A stretch of DNA of 64,000 nt, taken from Porites lobata. Lineage: Eukaryota; Cnidaria; Anthozoa; Scleractinia; Poritidae. Positions 42,835 to 55,311 of this stretch are shown here, piece after piece. The notes beneath the pieces are model-generated. The model did no database searches and was not told the DNA's origin. It saw nothing but the letters and a program-made list of their open reading frames with translations. The stretch is from contig CALNXK010000570.1 in NCBI GenBank assembly GCA_942486035.1, positions 45,001 through 109,000 on the forward strand. The letters run 5' to 3'. The translations under genes were made by a program, and so were the position numbers. Numbering within the stretch: the first letter of the stretch is position 1; every line of letters begins with the position of its first letter.

Positions 42835-45800
42835 AGAATGTCATGTGTTGGCGCTTTTTTGTTTTCAAACCAGAATTCTATCAACGTTTGTCAGTCATCA
42901 AAAGGGCCTCGTAACCTGTTCCAGGTGTTTTGATTATGGGGACGGCGCTATAAGATGTGAGCAGAAAAACACTATGAGGGGGTGGGGTAGGGATTTTTTT
43001 CCCGCTCTCTGACCGTCACACCTCACTCCATTCTGAATCCTAGCGTAGGCTACTTCCCAGGAGGCCCCACAAACTTTTGTCTCACCTTTCTATCCCTCCC
43101 TCCCACAAAAGCTGAAAGTCAAAAAATCAATTTTCGGACGCAACTCGGTTGCAGCGAAATTTAGATTTTTATACCAAGAAGCTGAGTTTTTCGCGAAAAT
43201 CTAGGAATACATTTTGCTCAGTTTGACTTGCACAGTTTGTGAAACGTTAATTTTATAGTCACTCTGTTGAAGGTGCAAACGAATTTGGTAAGGCACGTAA
43301 ATGTTTTTCAGTGTTTGTAGTAGGGACAAACAAATGTTGGATTTCTATAACTTTTCTTCAAGATTTTGCATGGAACGATCGATCGATTTGAAATTGTTTG
43401 GTAGAATATCCTGTTCGTGTACTTTCTGTGGCTGTTGTTTAACGATGCGTATTTATTTTAGTCTTTTTTGTGCTTTAAATATATAGAAGGGCTATATTTT
43501 AATTTCAGTAAACTGTAATAAAGAGTTTTGGCGTCTGTCTTCAGATTAACTGTCTGGTTATATAAAGGCCCAAGCATTTTCAATTGAGGACTCCTTATTT
43601 TGTTTAACTCTGACTCACTGGTTCCGAACAGGGACTCGTGATTTTTCACAAGATGGTGGAGTCACCATAACTATTTGTAACAAAATCACTGAGAGTTTTA
43701 ATGTTTTTAATTTCACTAGTTTTTATTTTCTTGCTAGCGTTTGGAAGTTTGGCTCTTATAAAACAAAAGAGAAAGAAGAAGACAAAACAAAAAAGACGAC
43801 CAAGATGAGAAGAGGCATTATTGAAGGAAGTCTAAGGCTGAAGAAAAGTACAATGAAATTCGTCTGATACGTGTGGAGACTGTCGTTGTCTGTTTAAGAA
43901 GGTCGAATATACACCTGGATGCTTATTCTCGTGTCTGAGGAAGGAAAGACTCTTGTGTCATAGAAGTGGAGGCTTTGTCGAATAACTTTTATTGGATACG
44001 CGGCGGTTTCAACTGCTAAAACCACGACATTGGCACGATAAACAGTTACGTCTTGTATGGCTATATTTCGTTTCTATTATTTCGTTCCTCTTCAAGTTTT
44101 GAAAATATTTAATCTTTCACTGTAGGGAAGTCTGCGGTAGGATTCACCTTGTGCCGACCTTGACAATGGTTCAGTCTAGTTACCCGGGTCTAGTTATTCT
44201 GTTTGTTCTGTGCCGTTGACTAATCTCCAATTACCCAACGTAAAAGGATCATAAAGGTGATAAAGATTGTTAATTTGACATTCAATGGTATAAGCAGAAA
44301 AAACTGCATTACTTTTAACCTATGGGCATGATATTTCTTGAGTTGGCTAACTCGATGGATTGTTAGAAAAGAACACTCAATATGTAAATGAACTAGTAAA
44401 CGTGATCAAACTTTTACGCATGGCACTGTTTTCGTTAATGTAATAGAACCCAGCGATGTTGGGTGCGCAATGTACGTCTCATAGACGCCATAAACCTTTC
44501 ACAAATGAAGAATAAAATATATCATTTTGGTAGTTTTGCTCGAAATTTTTATCTTTCAGTGGTAAAGGTGAAGGTTCCGCACCTGGGAATCAAACTCTAA
44601 ATCTCACGCACATACCTGACATATGGTTGCGTATTCAAACGACTGTGCTGTTCTTTTTCGTCAATGACAATGGGTAAAATGTTAATGGAATTATTCTTGA
44701 TTTTTCTGTCCTGCTTGGAGCGGAATCTGCTCCCCCCCCCCCCCCCATATTGATGATTGCTCCTGACACAAAGGCCTACTCATCCACACGAAGGTTAAGT
44801 TACAAAGCGACAGTTTCCGTTAGTCTCTTGTGGACCAGCCAATTTGCTTACAAGCGTTTTCGCCTTTGGCACAACTCCAAGACTAAGGGAAAGGTTGTAA
44901 CCTTCTTTAATTAAAGCTCCCTGCAAACTGACGGAAAGTGTTGGGCCAAGAACTCTTAACATTGTTGTCTGTTACATGTTGCGTCCGTTTGCACTCTCTG
45001 TTGTACGTTATTGCGTGCTGTTGGGAGTTGTAGCGCAAAGTTTGAAACCGGTCAAAATCTTTGGGTCAACAACTCCCAACAATATTTCTTTTGTTCCGTG
45101 ATCTCCGAAGCGTAGCCCTGTATTATTGAATCCGTTGTTGGGGCCACGCCTGGTCTCCTTGAACATCATTCAAATTGCCAGCTGTTAGACTGCTAACAGT
45201 CTCTTTTTTTCTTCAGATTTAGTGAGGTGAGAACACGCTCCTTCAGCCATGCGCGTGTTCATTTTCGTGTCTCGCGCGTTACGCTCAACTGACTATGCAA
45301 AAAGAGAGACTGCTCGTAGTGTAGATGGCTGAAGAATTCTCTACGTTTACAGCCTTATGGGCGTATCCATCCCATGATGCACTCTAAGTTCCATCCTTGC
45401 TTGGAGTTGTTGCATCCGTTTCCACATCACCGCCAACACTATCCAACGACTCCCAACATTTTCGGGTTAACAAATGTTGAGAGTTGCTGCGACTGTATAA
45501 TCGGTGGACATCCATCGAGCGGCCACCGTGGGAGTATCAGTAAGTGTCTGCTTAATGAAGGTTGGTCGCTCAAAAGAGGTTTGTCATAAACTAGCATATT
45601 CTTTAGCAGAAACACCACCATTTTGAAAAAGACGCGCCACGAAAGAAGCATTACTGGTCCACAATCGGTCATCAACTTCTATCTCGGACTGTATCCCTTT
45701 ATCATACTTGTGAAATGAAGCTGAACTAGGTGTATCGAGCGCTTGACGACCACTTTATAAAGGTGACAACAGTGGAAGAGCTCTGACTCATGATTGAGAC

Positions 45801-46375
45801 GGCCAAGAGGTTGTCGCTGCATGAATAGATATATGATTTCCCTGCATTCTTTTCTCCAATTATTTTGTGTGGCGTCTTATCGGAGGTTCAACTGTATTAC
45901 CGTATTTATTGTCTGCATGTTTGATCAGACGAAACTGGTCGGAGAAATAAATCAGGTTAACAACATACTCTTGTTGCTTTGTGATGCTCACTAGTGTTCA
46001 TTAAAAGAAATAGTATGTGTTTTCTTGTAAACCATTGTTATGTAAGTTGAACTCAGTAAGCAGACAGGTATATTTTTCATCACTTTTATTTGACGTTTTG
46101 TTCATCACGTTTTGAACTCGCTGAACTTTTCTAAAAATTCTTTGGTTTATTGTTTACAGTTTCTTAATTCAGGATGGGCCTCTTTTGCTGTTTAAGTGTT
46201 CTTACATTCAGCGATTCTCCTTTCATGGTACCTGATGAGGGCGTTAACACGTAGTTACCCACCTCTTATTCTGTCGTCTTTCTTATCTTTTTAATGTCTG
46301 TTTTGAAGGCTTCATCTGCTCTTGCCTTGTATTGTAACGTCTTTGGGCATGTTCCTCTTTGGGAATGCCTATTCA
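42835..46375. other. Intergenic, mostly unassigned, with repeat fragments
   Basis: It contains a possible tRNA-like SINE piece on the minus strand (AGTTTGATTCCC near 44590), a C-run at 44732-44746, and several copies of GTTGGGAGTTGTTG or its inverse between 44940 and 45490, which look like parts of one repeat family. No gene with recognisable domains. Confidence 0.4.
43701..43808 (+). CDS. Candidate 35-residue membrane microprotein or terminal exon
   Basis: ATG at 43701 opens MFLISLVFIFLLAFGSLALI, a single hydrophobic helix, followed by KQKRKKKTKQKRRPR and a stop. A membrane segment with a strongly basic tail is the pattern of a type I or III membrane tail, but the segment is short and AT-rich, so chance is not excluded. 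An in-frame acceptor (TTGCTAG) lies within it. Confidence 0.2.
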   Translation: MFLISLVFIFLLAFGSLALIKQKRKKKTKQKRRPR

Positions 46376-47587
46376 CATAGGCGTACGGGCCGGGGGGCGA
46401 GGGGGCCTGCAGCCCCCCCAAAGTTTGGGCAACTCAGATTTTTTGGGCAGCAAGAGAAAATTTGGGCAAAGCCAGTTTTTAAAGACGTTTCCACGTTTTA
46501 TTATTATTATTATTATTTTGAAGAGATAAATATTTTCTATTTTAACCAGAGGTCGGCGTGATAATTCAGTTACGTTCACACGAGACAGTGTTTGCTTAGC
46601 ACGTGATGAGTTTCTGGTTATAAGGGAAGGGTATCATATGCTGATTTTTTGCTTTGTTGGGCACTGTACTTCACTGTACTAGCTGGAGTGGGCTATTTCC
46701 AGTCATGAATTGATTAGAATAAACTTCCGCATAACTTTCTAGAATCACCTCCGCTCCTAGAACAGTGTGTGGCAGAACACGCATCAGCAATGGGTCTGAA
46801 AGTGAAGTGGCTGACTAATTCTCAGTTTGAATTACGAGAAGAATCATAATTTTCTTAAAAAAATCTATCGAGGGGTTTAAAAATTATTCACTAATTTGTT
46901 TAAGTAGACCGAAATGTTTACGAAACCCCTAACAAGATCGAGCGCTAATCAAATCCTTCCTTATAGCAATTGGCAGGAGCTATCTCCATGATCTTTCAAA
47001 CACGTTTTTAATAAGATTGAAACTACTGTGAGGTGAAATTGCATGTCAAAAGCCCTCCGTTTTCTTCAGATTGCGACTACACATCAACATTTTCCCTTTT
47101 TACCTTATTTCTAACAATAAAAACTTCATCCCAAAATATCTCGATAACGCTCTTACAGTTCCGTTTTAACTTCACGAACATTGAGGCGACTATTGGAGGA
47201 AAGAGCTCCCCTGAAAGATTTTGTAAGAACAGTTCCCAGTGAGAAATATTGCTGCAAGTATAATAGGTAATGGCGTCATGTCGTTGCTATGACAGCTCCG
47301 ATGTCATTGCAATCCTGATCATGACAAATTTCCCTCTTTATCTAATGCAACTGTGGAGGCAATTTTTTCCAAATGCTTGTTTGTGGCGACGTAGTTTATG
47401 CTCAAACTTGGCAGGTATTGACTCTGAAAAACTTTATCGAGCCACTTTCATATGCCAGTACGGCCTATTTTGTTGCTTGGGCCTAGTTTCCTTTCGACTG
47501 TTTTGTAAAAATTTGGGCAACTTGCAACAATTTTTTGGGCAAATGGATTACCGCCCCCACTGGCAAAAAATTGCCCGTACGCCTATG
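46376..47587. mobile_element. 1.2-kb non-autonomous hAT-like element with 8-bp target duplication
   Basis: CATAGGCGTACGGGC at the left end is the perfect inverse of GCCCGTACGCCTATG at the right. CCTATTCA occurs directly outside both ends (46368-46375, 47588-47595), an exact 8-bp duplication as made by hAT transposases. Subterminal TTTGGGCAA motifs repeat near both ends and may be transposase-binding sites. No transposase frame is present. Confidence 0.85.
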
Positions 47588-49795
47588 CCTATTCAGTGCT
47601 TTTAAAGCCTCCTCTAATTGTTCTATTATTTTTTCTTCTGAAAGTGCTTCACTGTAGCGGCGTTTTCGGTTCTAATTTCTTTTGAGCTCCTGTGATTCGT
47701 ATTTTTGGTTAAAGGCGGACAGGTGGTTCCGCGTTCTGTTTTCCTTCTTTTCTTTCTTCTTTTGCAGAGCGTTTCTTGGAGATCTTTGACCTGGTTTTGG
47801 GTCAGGTTTAGCAAGGTTGTTTTCTTGTCGTCGTTGCTTCAGCATTGACCTCCATTTCGTCAATGTCTAAACATCGAACCCTGCGCACAGTCTGGGACCA
47901 AAGCTCAAGCGACTCTCGCCGAACAAGCACCGACGTCAAACCCCGATTTTCGACAACAAATTCTGATTTTCAACTCCGATTTTCGAAAACAAACTTCCAT
48001 TTTCAAACTCCGATTCTCAAAAACAAACTTCCATTTTCCAAAACATACTCCCATTTTCAAAAGCAAACTCCTTTATTCAAACTCCCAATTTTTGAAAACA
48101 AACTCCAATTTTTTAAAGCAAACTTCGATTTTCCAATTCAATTTTTTGAAAACAAACTCCGATTTTCAACAAATTAAACACAGATTTTTCAAGTCAAACT
48201 CAAATGTCCCCTTAAGCTTCCGTACATATACCCGTCTAGGCGAAATAAGAGAGTAGTGACCTCGATACACCGGGCCGGTTTAGCCTACTGGTAGGTTAAA
48301 ACAAACATGTTTACCTCGTAGTTTTATAAAAGGTAACCATCAGTATTTCTCGGATGTAATAATGGTTTAACCATTCTACCCATTCTAACTCGTTTCTAAC
48401 CGTTGCCCCTGGTAACGGCTAATTTACCCGTACCCGTCAGAGTACCCATTGTGTCCCCCGCCCCCCGGGCGTAAAAGATAGAATCCGGAATCCGGAAACG
48501 GAATCACGTAATCAGCAACAGAAACGGAAACGGAATCTGTAAAAGAAAGTTCCAAGCGATCGATTTGGAAAAAAATATTAGCAATGACAATAAAAATAAA
48601 TGAATAAATTTAATACCTGGGCAGAGGAGACTGCTGTAAGACTACAGGAGTCGATTCCGGTGAAAAAAGAATTTTTTTTTCGGCCTTCAGTCTTCTGTTT
48701 GGTCCAGAAATAAGGGAATCGGCCGCGCGGGCCTCTTCTCTGGATCCGCAACTGTGTGGTCACGTCACGTGACGTCACGGTCATGTGTTGAGTATTCAGT
48801 TTGGGGACAATCAAGTAGTGTGGTCTGAGGCCAACTACTACTGCTCTTGACATTTAGCTAAGCAGTTAATGTTTAACTGTATTATTCAACCCGTAAACTC
48901 GTGAATAAAAAGTACTTGTAAAATTACCTTTAGCGGCCTTGCAGCGCAATAAATCACACTATGGCAAACCTTTTCAAGACACATTAACAAGAATATATTT
49001 AAGTCAACTGCAAAGAAAACTAAGACAAATTCTCTTTGGATTGTACTAAATTATGCAATGTCGGAAGTTCTTTAATTTCTAGCACTGATGTTTGATTCCG
49101 TATTCCGTTTCCGTGATTCCATTTCTCAATTCTCATGCCATTCAGTAGAGAGACCCTGGGAACGAGGAATGAACTGGAAGTCAGCCAAGAAGTGTAATCA
49201 GTGCATTCCGTGGAAGAAGCTGAATATTTAGAGGAAGTTCGTCAAACGCTTTCTTCCTCAGATCAGCAGCCTTAGGTAAGAGATGTATAGTACATATAGA
49301 ATACTTCATAGAAAGTGCGTGATTATGGCATTTAATACCACCGAGTTGTTGAGGTAAGAGGAAGCTCAGTGCACTCCCTGCGCTCACTCGTATCAGTTCG
49401 TGTTAAAACTCGTTCCATTGTTATTAACTTTAGAATACCCGGCCACGTACTTGAATCTCTTTGAATGACAAGTATGCTCTTTGTTATTCCTCGGTCAGGT
49501 TTAAAGTGCAAAAGAAGCGGCCGAATATTCTTAAGGGTGCATTCGTTCGATTGACCTTATCTGGAAGAGGAATACATATGTAGAATAACCGTTCAATTTC
49601 AAGAGGCTCTTTGCATGACTTGATCTCGTGATCAGCTTTCGGTAAACATGAAAACAGTTCACTTTTGAAAAATTTTGCCAGCACAAGCTGAAGGAGCATA
49701 TTAAAATTAGGGAACCTGAGCATTTTCAGCCCTATATCTCAAAAGTAGCGATTACAACGGCTGCCGAAAGTTGGAAGCATTTGTTTGAGAAAAAC
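47588..49795. other. Intergenic with a ~20-bp minisatellite and GGAATC-rich arms
   Basis: From 47930 to 48175 a degenerate ~20-bp unit of the type AAAACAAACTCCGATTTTC recurs about a dozen times. At 48480-48545 and 49085-49135 lie inverted tracts rich in GGAATC and GAAACGGAATC, probably arms of one decayed element. No gene is seen. Confidence 0.5.
47930..48175. repeat. Degenerate minisatellite, unit like ATTTTCAAAAACAAACTCCG
   Basis: About twelve imperfect units in tandem. The open frame through it on the plus strand is a by-product of the repeat. Confidence 0.75.
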
Positions 49796-51359
49796 CAGGG
49801 CGTATCTAATCGATCGAAATCGATCATCGAAAAGCTAATCGATTAATCGATATTACTCGATAATACTCGATATTTGTCGATTAATTAGTTGATTTAATCG
49901 ATCGAAATCGATAATCACAAACTTTCTTATCACATCGATGAAAATCGGTAATAAAAAACGTGCGCCAAACCTTAACAGCCATCTCGTAAACAAAAATGGT
50001 GAAAGCTGCTCCTTAGGCTGACGTGAAAACTTTCTTACCTCGTAATCGACTTTGATCTTGCTTTATGCAGTCTTATGTTAGCTACTTTTTCTAATTTTCT
50101 TTCTTCATTGACAGGCAATATTCAGCTGAATATTCCGGCCCAGCAGTCTTATGGTGGTGTACTCTGTGCTGTAATCGGTGTTATCCAGACAAGAATTGAA
50201 TATCGCCAACTAATTATATAACGTACAAGGCAAAGGAAATTTTTTACCGCATTGGTATTCGAGAATCTTAGTAATAGTCTGAGTCACTGCCTAAATCATG
50301 CTAAATTTTAAGTGACAGAAAACTGCAGAAGTTGACAAATTTGACACCAGTTCTCGAAGAAATTCAAGCGCTTGTGGGCACGTATAATGGCGTGCTTGTT
50401 TACATTTGTTAGCCGCTGACCACAAAAAAGACAACTCTTTCTCCTTCAAAAACATATTTAATCACAAACTAATCAGCATTTAATCTCTGATAGACTTGCT
50501 CTGATTGCTATATTGTCCGGGCGTGTAAGACCCCTCCTTCCACTTCCTGCGGTGGTTGTTCAGCCAAGTTATAACCTATAGAGAGCAAATATTATAACAT
50601 CTTCAGTGCTTCAGTTCAGGAAAATGCAAGGAATACACTCTTCTTTTTAACACTGTTTTTAAGAGTCTTTTTTTTTATAAGAACGGAAAAAATAATAATA
50701 AAATGTATGGGCTGGAAATAAGAACAACCTCAATTTTCTTTAAACAAAAGCAGTGAAAACGAGTACGTGGATAGCACCGACACCCGTGGTCAGCAGTTGA
50801 TCATGACCTAAGCGCATACCCCCCCCACCCCTTGAATAAAACTATTTGAAACGCCGCAGCGCCAGCATTTCTTTCAGCAAACATGTTTCGTTCGCCGTGC
50901 GCCTTTCTCTCGTTGTGTCTTGTAGTAAGTTCTTGGTATTACTTTATTCTACAAGTTGAAAGTGCCCTCAGAGAGATATAAATGACCTTAATAAGGAATT
51001 ACAACAACGTGGTTTTTAAACCACTCTGTTCTGGTAATGATTTCAAGACTTCTTTCACATGAATTTATATGGACTGCTGTTTATTAGTTCGAGTGAGTTG
51101 GGGATTCGTTCTGGCGAGGATCAACCAGGCGCTAGAAATAAACACTTGACGAAAGTGAATCGACACGATCTTCGTCTATTTTCGAACAAATCGATAAAAT
51201 CGATAGCTAATTACAAAAATCGATCAAAATCGATAATCACAAGAAAACGAGCGATCGATATATATCGATTTCCGATATTATTCGATTGATTATTATCGAT
51301 TACGATCGATTACGATCGATTTCTATCGAGTATCGAAAATATCGATTAGATACGCCCTG
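49796..51359. mobile_element. 1.56-kb element with ATCGAT-rich termini
   Basis: CAGGGCGTATCTAATCGAT at the left end is mirrored by ATCGATTAGATACGCCCTG. GAAAAAC lies outside both ends (49789-49795, 51360-51366). Both terminal ~120 bp are crowded with ATCGAT and TCGATAAT motifs. A related sequence without this insert (inverse orientation, about 56400-56480) shows the empty site. A short frame at 50886, with a strong donor GTAAGT, would encode a hydrophobic leader (MFRSPCAFLSLCLV), but this is not secure. Confidence 0.75.
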
Positions 51360-51366
51360 GAAAAAC

Positions 51367-54300
51367 AACTTTTGCCATCCAGTCACACTTGCATGGTTTT
51401 CCATACAAATCCTTGTAATTTCGAAATTTTCAAAACTGTTATGAAATATTTCCAAAAGCATTAAGAGCAGTTGTCTGTAAGATTCGAACCATATTGAAAA
51501 GTCGCTGCCGCACTATAAATTGGCATGTAGGCTTGATTTGGGGTCTTTAATAAGGAATAGGTAACTTAAGATTCTAATTCCTCCTATTTCAGAAATTATC
51601 GACGTGGACAGTTTTTGGGTGCTCGGACCAGCGCCATATTGGTTAATAGAAGTTGTTTTTTGAACCTTCAACTACAACCCTGTCTTCAAAGGCTAATCTT
51701 CCTTTGCCGATACACATTGAGAGAACTATCCCTCTTGATTGTATTTTTAGAAACTACTTTGAAATTGATTACTTTTTCGCAATGATCGATTGAAGTTTTG
51801 GTTAGTATACTTTTTGAATTATTTACACCCGCAAAATTAACAGAAATTCAAAGGCGTATATCTCTCTTGCCACATTGCATTGAAGCTTGTCACTCTGCCC
51901 GAATACTCATTGTTTGTAGTTAAATTGAGTTCGTTAACAAAAAAATTGGGCAATTTAACAGAGCAGAAACTAAAGTAATGAATGGAAGAGTGTTCTAGCG
52001 ACTTTTTCAGTAAGCTTTGTACCAAATACTCGTCAGGTGTTGCCAAAATTACAATCAATATTAGAGTTTCTGTCACTAAATTTGAGTGATCTGTATAATA
52101 AAACTGTAATATTAGCAATAGCTCTGCTGTGAAAAACAGTATAAAAAGGCATATTGTATAAGGAAAAGGAAAATGAATCTGTTATATTTATGCTACAGTA
52201 CGACGCTTAAACAAAATGCAACCATCACAGTTGAACTGGAGTTTTCCTGATTTTCCTCCAGTTCCTTTATTGAAACCAGAGATTTTAAAATTAACCACAA
52301 TATTGAAAATTGAAATTGAAATTTCCATCTTGATCGAAAAAAGATACTTAATATTTTCCCATGCATATTGCGGGTCATCACGTTCCTTGCATAGCGTTGC
52401 AACTCACCTGAAACCGCCTGGTTTCAAACTGCTGAACTGGAGAATCCGTGAAAATCTTAGCCAGGGGAATAAATAATGGCATTGATATAAGTTATCATTA
52501 TTAGTGAGCAAGGATGTGATGATAGTTCCAGCTACATGCATGTATTTACAGCGTTTGAAGATTCGCTCAAAACTCATGAGACATGAGCCCTTGATATAAA
52601 TATTAACTTCCTGTCTCACAAATTGGGCGTTGGCAAAGTAATAAATAGACTCAATCTCTCTTGTACACCATTAACAATGATTCCCTGCAAAATTTTCAGG
52701 TATTTTGTTCCAATCATGAAGCTCGTTTTGAGGAGATTCTTGGTCTTGCTGTAAAGTGTTTTGTGATAAACAGGAAAATTGATTTGGAGGGGGTTGAGAA
52801 GAATGATGGATGAGCATAGCCAAGATACAAAAACCCCAGTCACCTCTTCCAGGGGCTTTAAAGCTGTGCACAAATCCCCACCCTAGGGGCAATTCCAGAT
52901 TTTCGTTTTCTTGAAAAAGCTTAATTAAAATTGCTTGTCCATGCATGCGTGGATAACTCAAGCGAGTCCTAATTCTAAGTAAAGGAAACAGCAAAGAAAA
53001 TTCAGTTAGTGACCAGGGTGTTTATCCGATATCGCAAACAATAAGGGTGTTCTTTCACGGAGTGATTGAAGATGTGTCTGGAGTTTAATGTAAAATCATT
53101 CAGTATGTTCACGGACCTTTCGACAACATACGTGTACCGATTGACGTAATGATCAGTAGTAAAAAAACGAACGCTTTTTAGTGTAGGATGATGACCTCAT
53201 CATACGTGTACAAAAGGCGTCTTCACTCTGGCATCCTCAATTTCAAACCGTCAAAACCTGATTTTCTCTGCTCGTCAACTCAAAAATGCCTTTAAGAGCA
53301 AGTAGTGGTAATGTGCTTGTTAGTAAGAGGTCCAACATAAGGAAACATTCATACATGTAATCAATTTGGTCAATGCATTAATAAAGGGAGACGTTCTCCT
53401 TTACCATTAGGGACAGAGGTCAAAAGCCCAAAAGACTTTTATTTCAGCTCTAGCATGTGTTGTCTAGTGATTTGCCTTGAGCTTCTCTGAATTTTCCAGA
53501 TCAAACAAGCTGACAGTGCCGATCGTACATAATCTTGTCTGGGCTCCCTTGAAAAATTGCACTTGATCAGAAGCCTTCAAGTTCATCACCCGCCGCAATA
53601 ACTTCATGATCTATTGTAATGGGTGGTTTTCTGGAACTATCCTAGTTATCCTTTCTGGTCGTCACTATATTAGCGAGCACGTTTCAACTTCTCTCCAGAA
53701 AAAGTCTCTATCAGGAGCATAGCCAGGATTTTCTACATGTGTCCAGCTGTGCGCACAGTTTTCAACTTACCCTAACTTCTTACTCAGTTCTCCGTAACAT
53801 TTCCCCATTGCATTTGCTAATTCTGTTAACTAAGTGAGGTTATGGGTGGATGAAGTGGCACTTGCAATCGGTAAGAAAATTAGGTTAGACACTTTCCCCT
53901 CAAGGACGGCTCTCACGTTTTGCTGACACTCTCTACCTTAGAAAGGAAAAGTGGAGCTTTGCCTTCCCCACTCCTTGTAAAGAATGTCATTCGCCTATTA
54001 AAAAAACTATCCAACTTTAATTTTTAATAAAGGTATAAGGGTGGAGATTCAAATTGTTTTCAAATGTTCTTCAAAATGTACGCCATGCAAATGGTCTCAT
54101 GAGGCGTTTATGATGTTATAAACTATTTGAGCCTGTCTTTTTTTTACGGCTTATGTGCGTTGGTGAAATTACTACTTGGGTTTTCTTGGATTGAAAAGGG
54201 CGGGCTCTTTTTAAATGTGGCGTTGTTTATGGGACCTCAGTATACAGAATCAGTCGATGGCAAACAAAGAAAAGGCTTTTATGTGGTAAGTTACAGTGAT

Positions 54301-55311
54301 GAACCTTGCATCGAGATGGTCATATTTTTGTACGTACCTTCAGTGTTGGTCTGAAAATATTTTGTTATGGATTTGGTGCGGGGCTGGGGGGGGGGGGGAG
54401 AGAGATCAGAGACATGAAAGTAATGGAAACTGTTATAACAGTCTTCTAAAAATCAAAATAGTTGCAAATGCTTACAGGAGGTCCTAACTATCTAATGATT
54501 AGAAGGGCAATATTTGGAAAGGTGCATGGTCATGGAGTTAAGGAGATTTGACTAATCAGCCAATTTCCCGCCAAACATACTGGTGTGGCCAGTGGCACCA
54601 AAATTGTGTTCGCTCGCTTGGGCTGCCTAAACTTTTGGGATGTGGTCATGGAGTTATAAACAAGGAGATCATCATCTATATAGCCTGCTCGCCCCAAAGT
54701 GACTGCATTTCGCTTTTCAGAGACCCATCAGTTACTTTTTGACCCTTTTGAATCAGAATTTATGTCCATGATGTAATACTGGTGGTGAGGTCAGTCTACA
54801 GGCAGAGTCGTGAAAAACACCAATACTTTACAGCCTTTACATTCAAAACATTTCTAGCTATCGGGGAAAAAAAAAAGAAGCTTAAAATATCAACATAAAA
54901 TGTCATTTCAAATTTCACTTTGTCACCATTTGAAAATTATTGTGAATCAGAATGAATGATAGTTCACTCAAATGTGCGGGGGGAATTCTTAAAGGTTCCA
55001 GATTGCTAGAAAATTAAAAGTTATGAGAAAATACTGGGCAAACTGCTGAATACATGCAAAAATGAGAAAGAAAATAAAAAACAACTTTCTGTTCAAAGTC
55101 CGGGTGAAACGTTTAATAGCGCCAAGAAGACTGAACTTGATTGAGGTTGTACATTTCACTTCTATTCCGGCGTGCAGTTCCGTGTCCTTCTAAAAATAGC
55201 TTTGTCTCCCACCGATCATTCCATGACATATTTTTGGACTTTTATTCAGTAATGACGGTACAATCAAGTAATTTGGCTTGATGAGTTCTTTAATTTCATT
55301 TCATGTACTAG
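51367..55311. other. Intergenic or intronic, no firm gene
   Basis: The parts flanking the ATCGAT element (49570-49788 and 51367-51490) are inversely repeated at about 56340-56600, so they belong to an older repeat. A G-run lies at 54386-54401. A possible exon ends at the donor GTG/GTAAGT (54286) after a frame that includes TESVDGKQRKGFY, but its start is unclear. Confidence 0.4.

Noticed and set aside
47845..48177. 110-codon frame with NKLPF-like repeats
   Set aside because: Generated by the ~20-bp minisatellite; no real protein signal.
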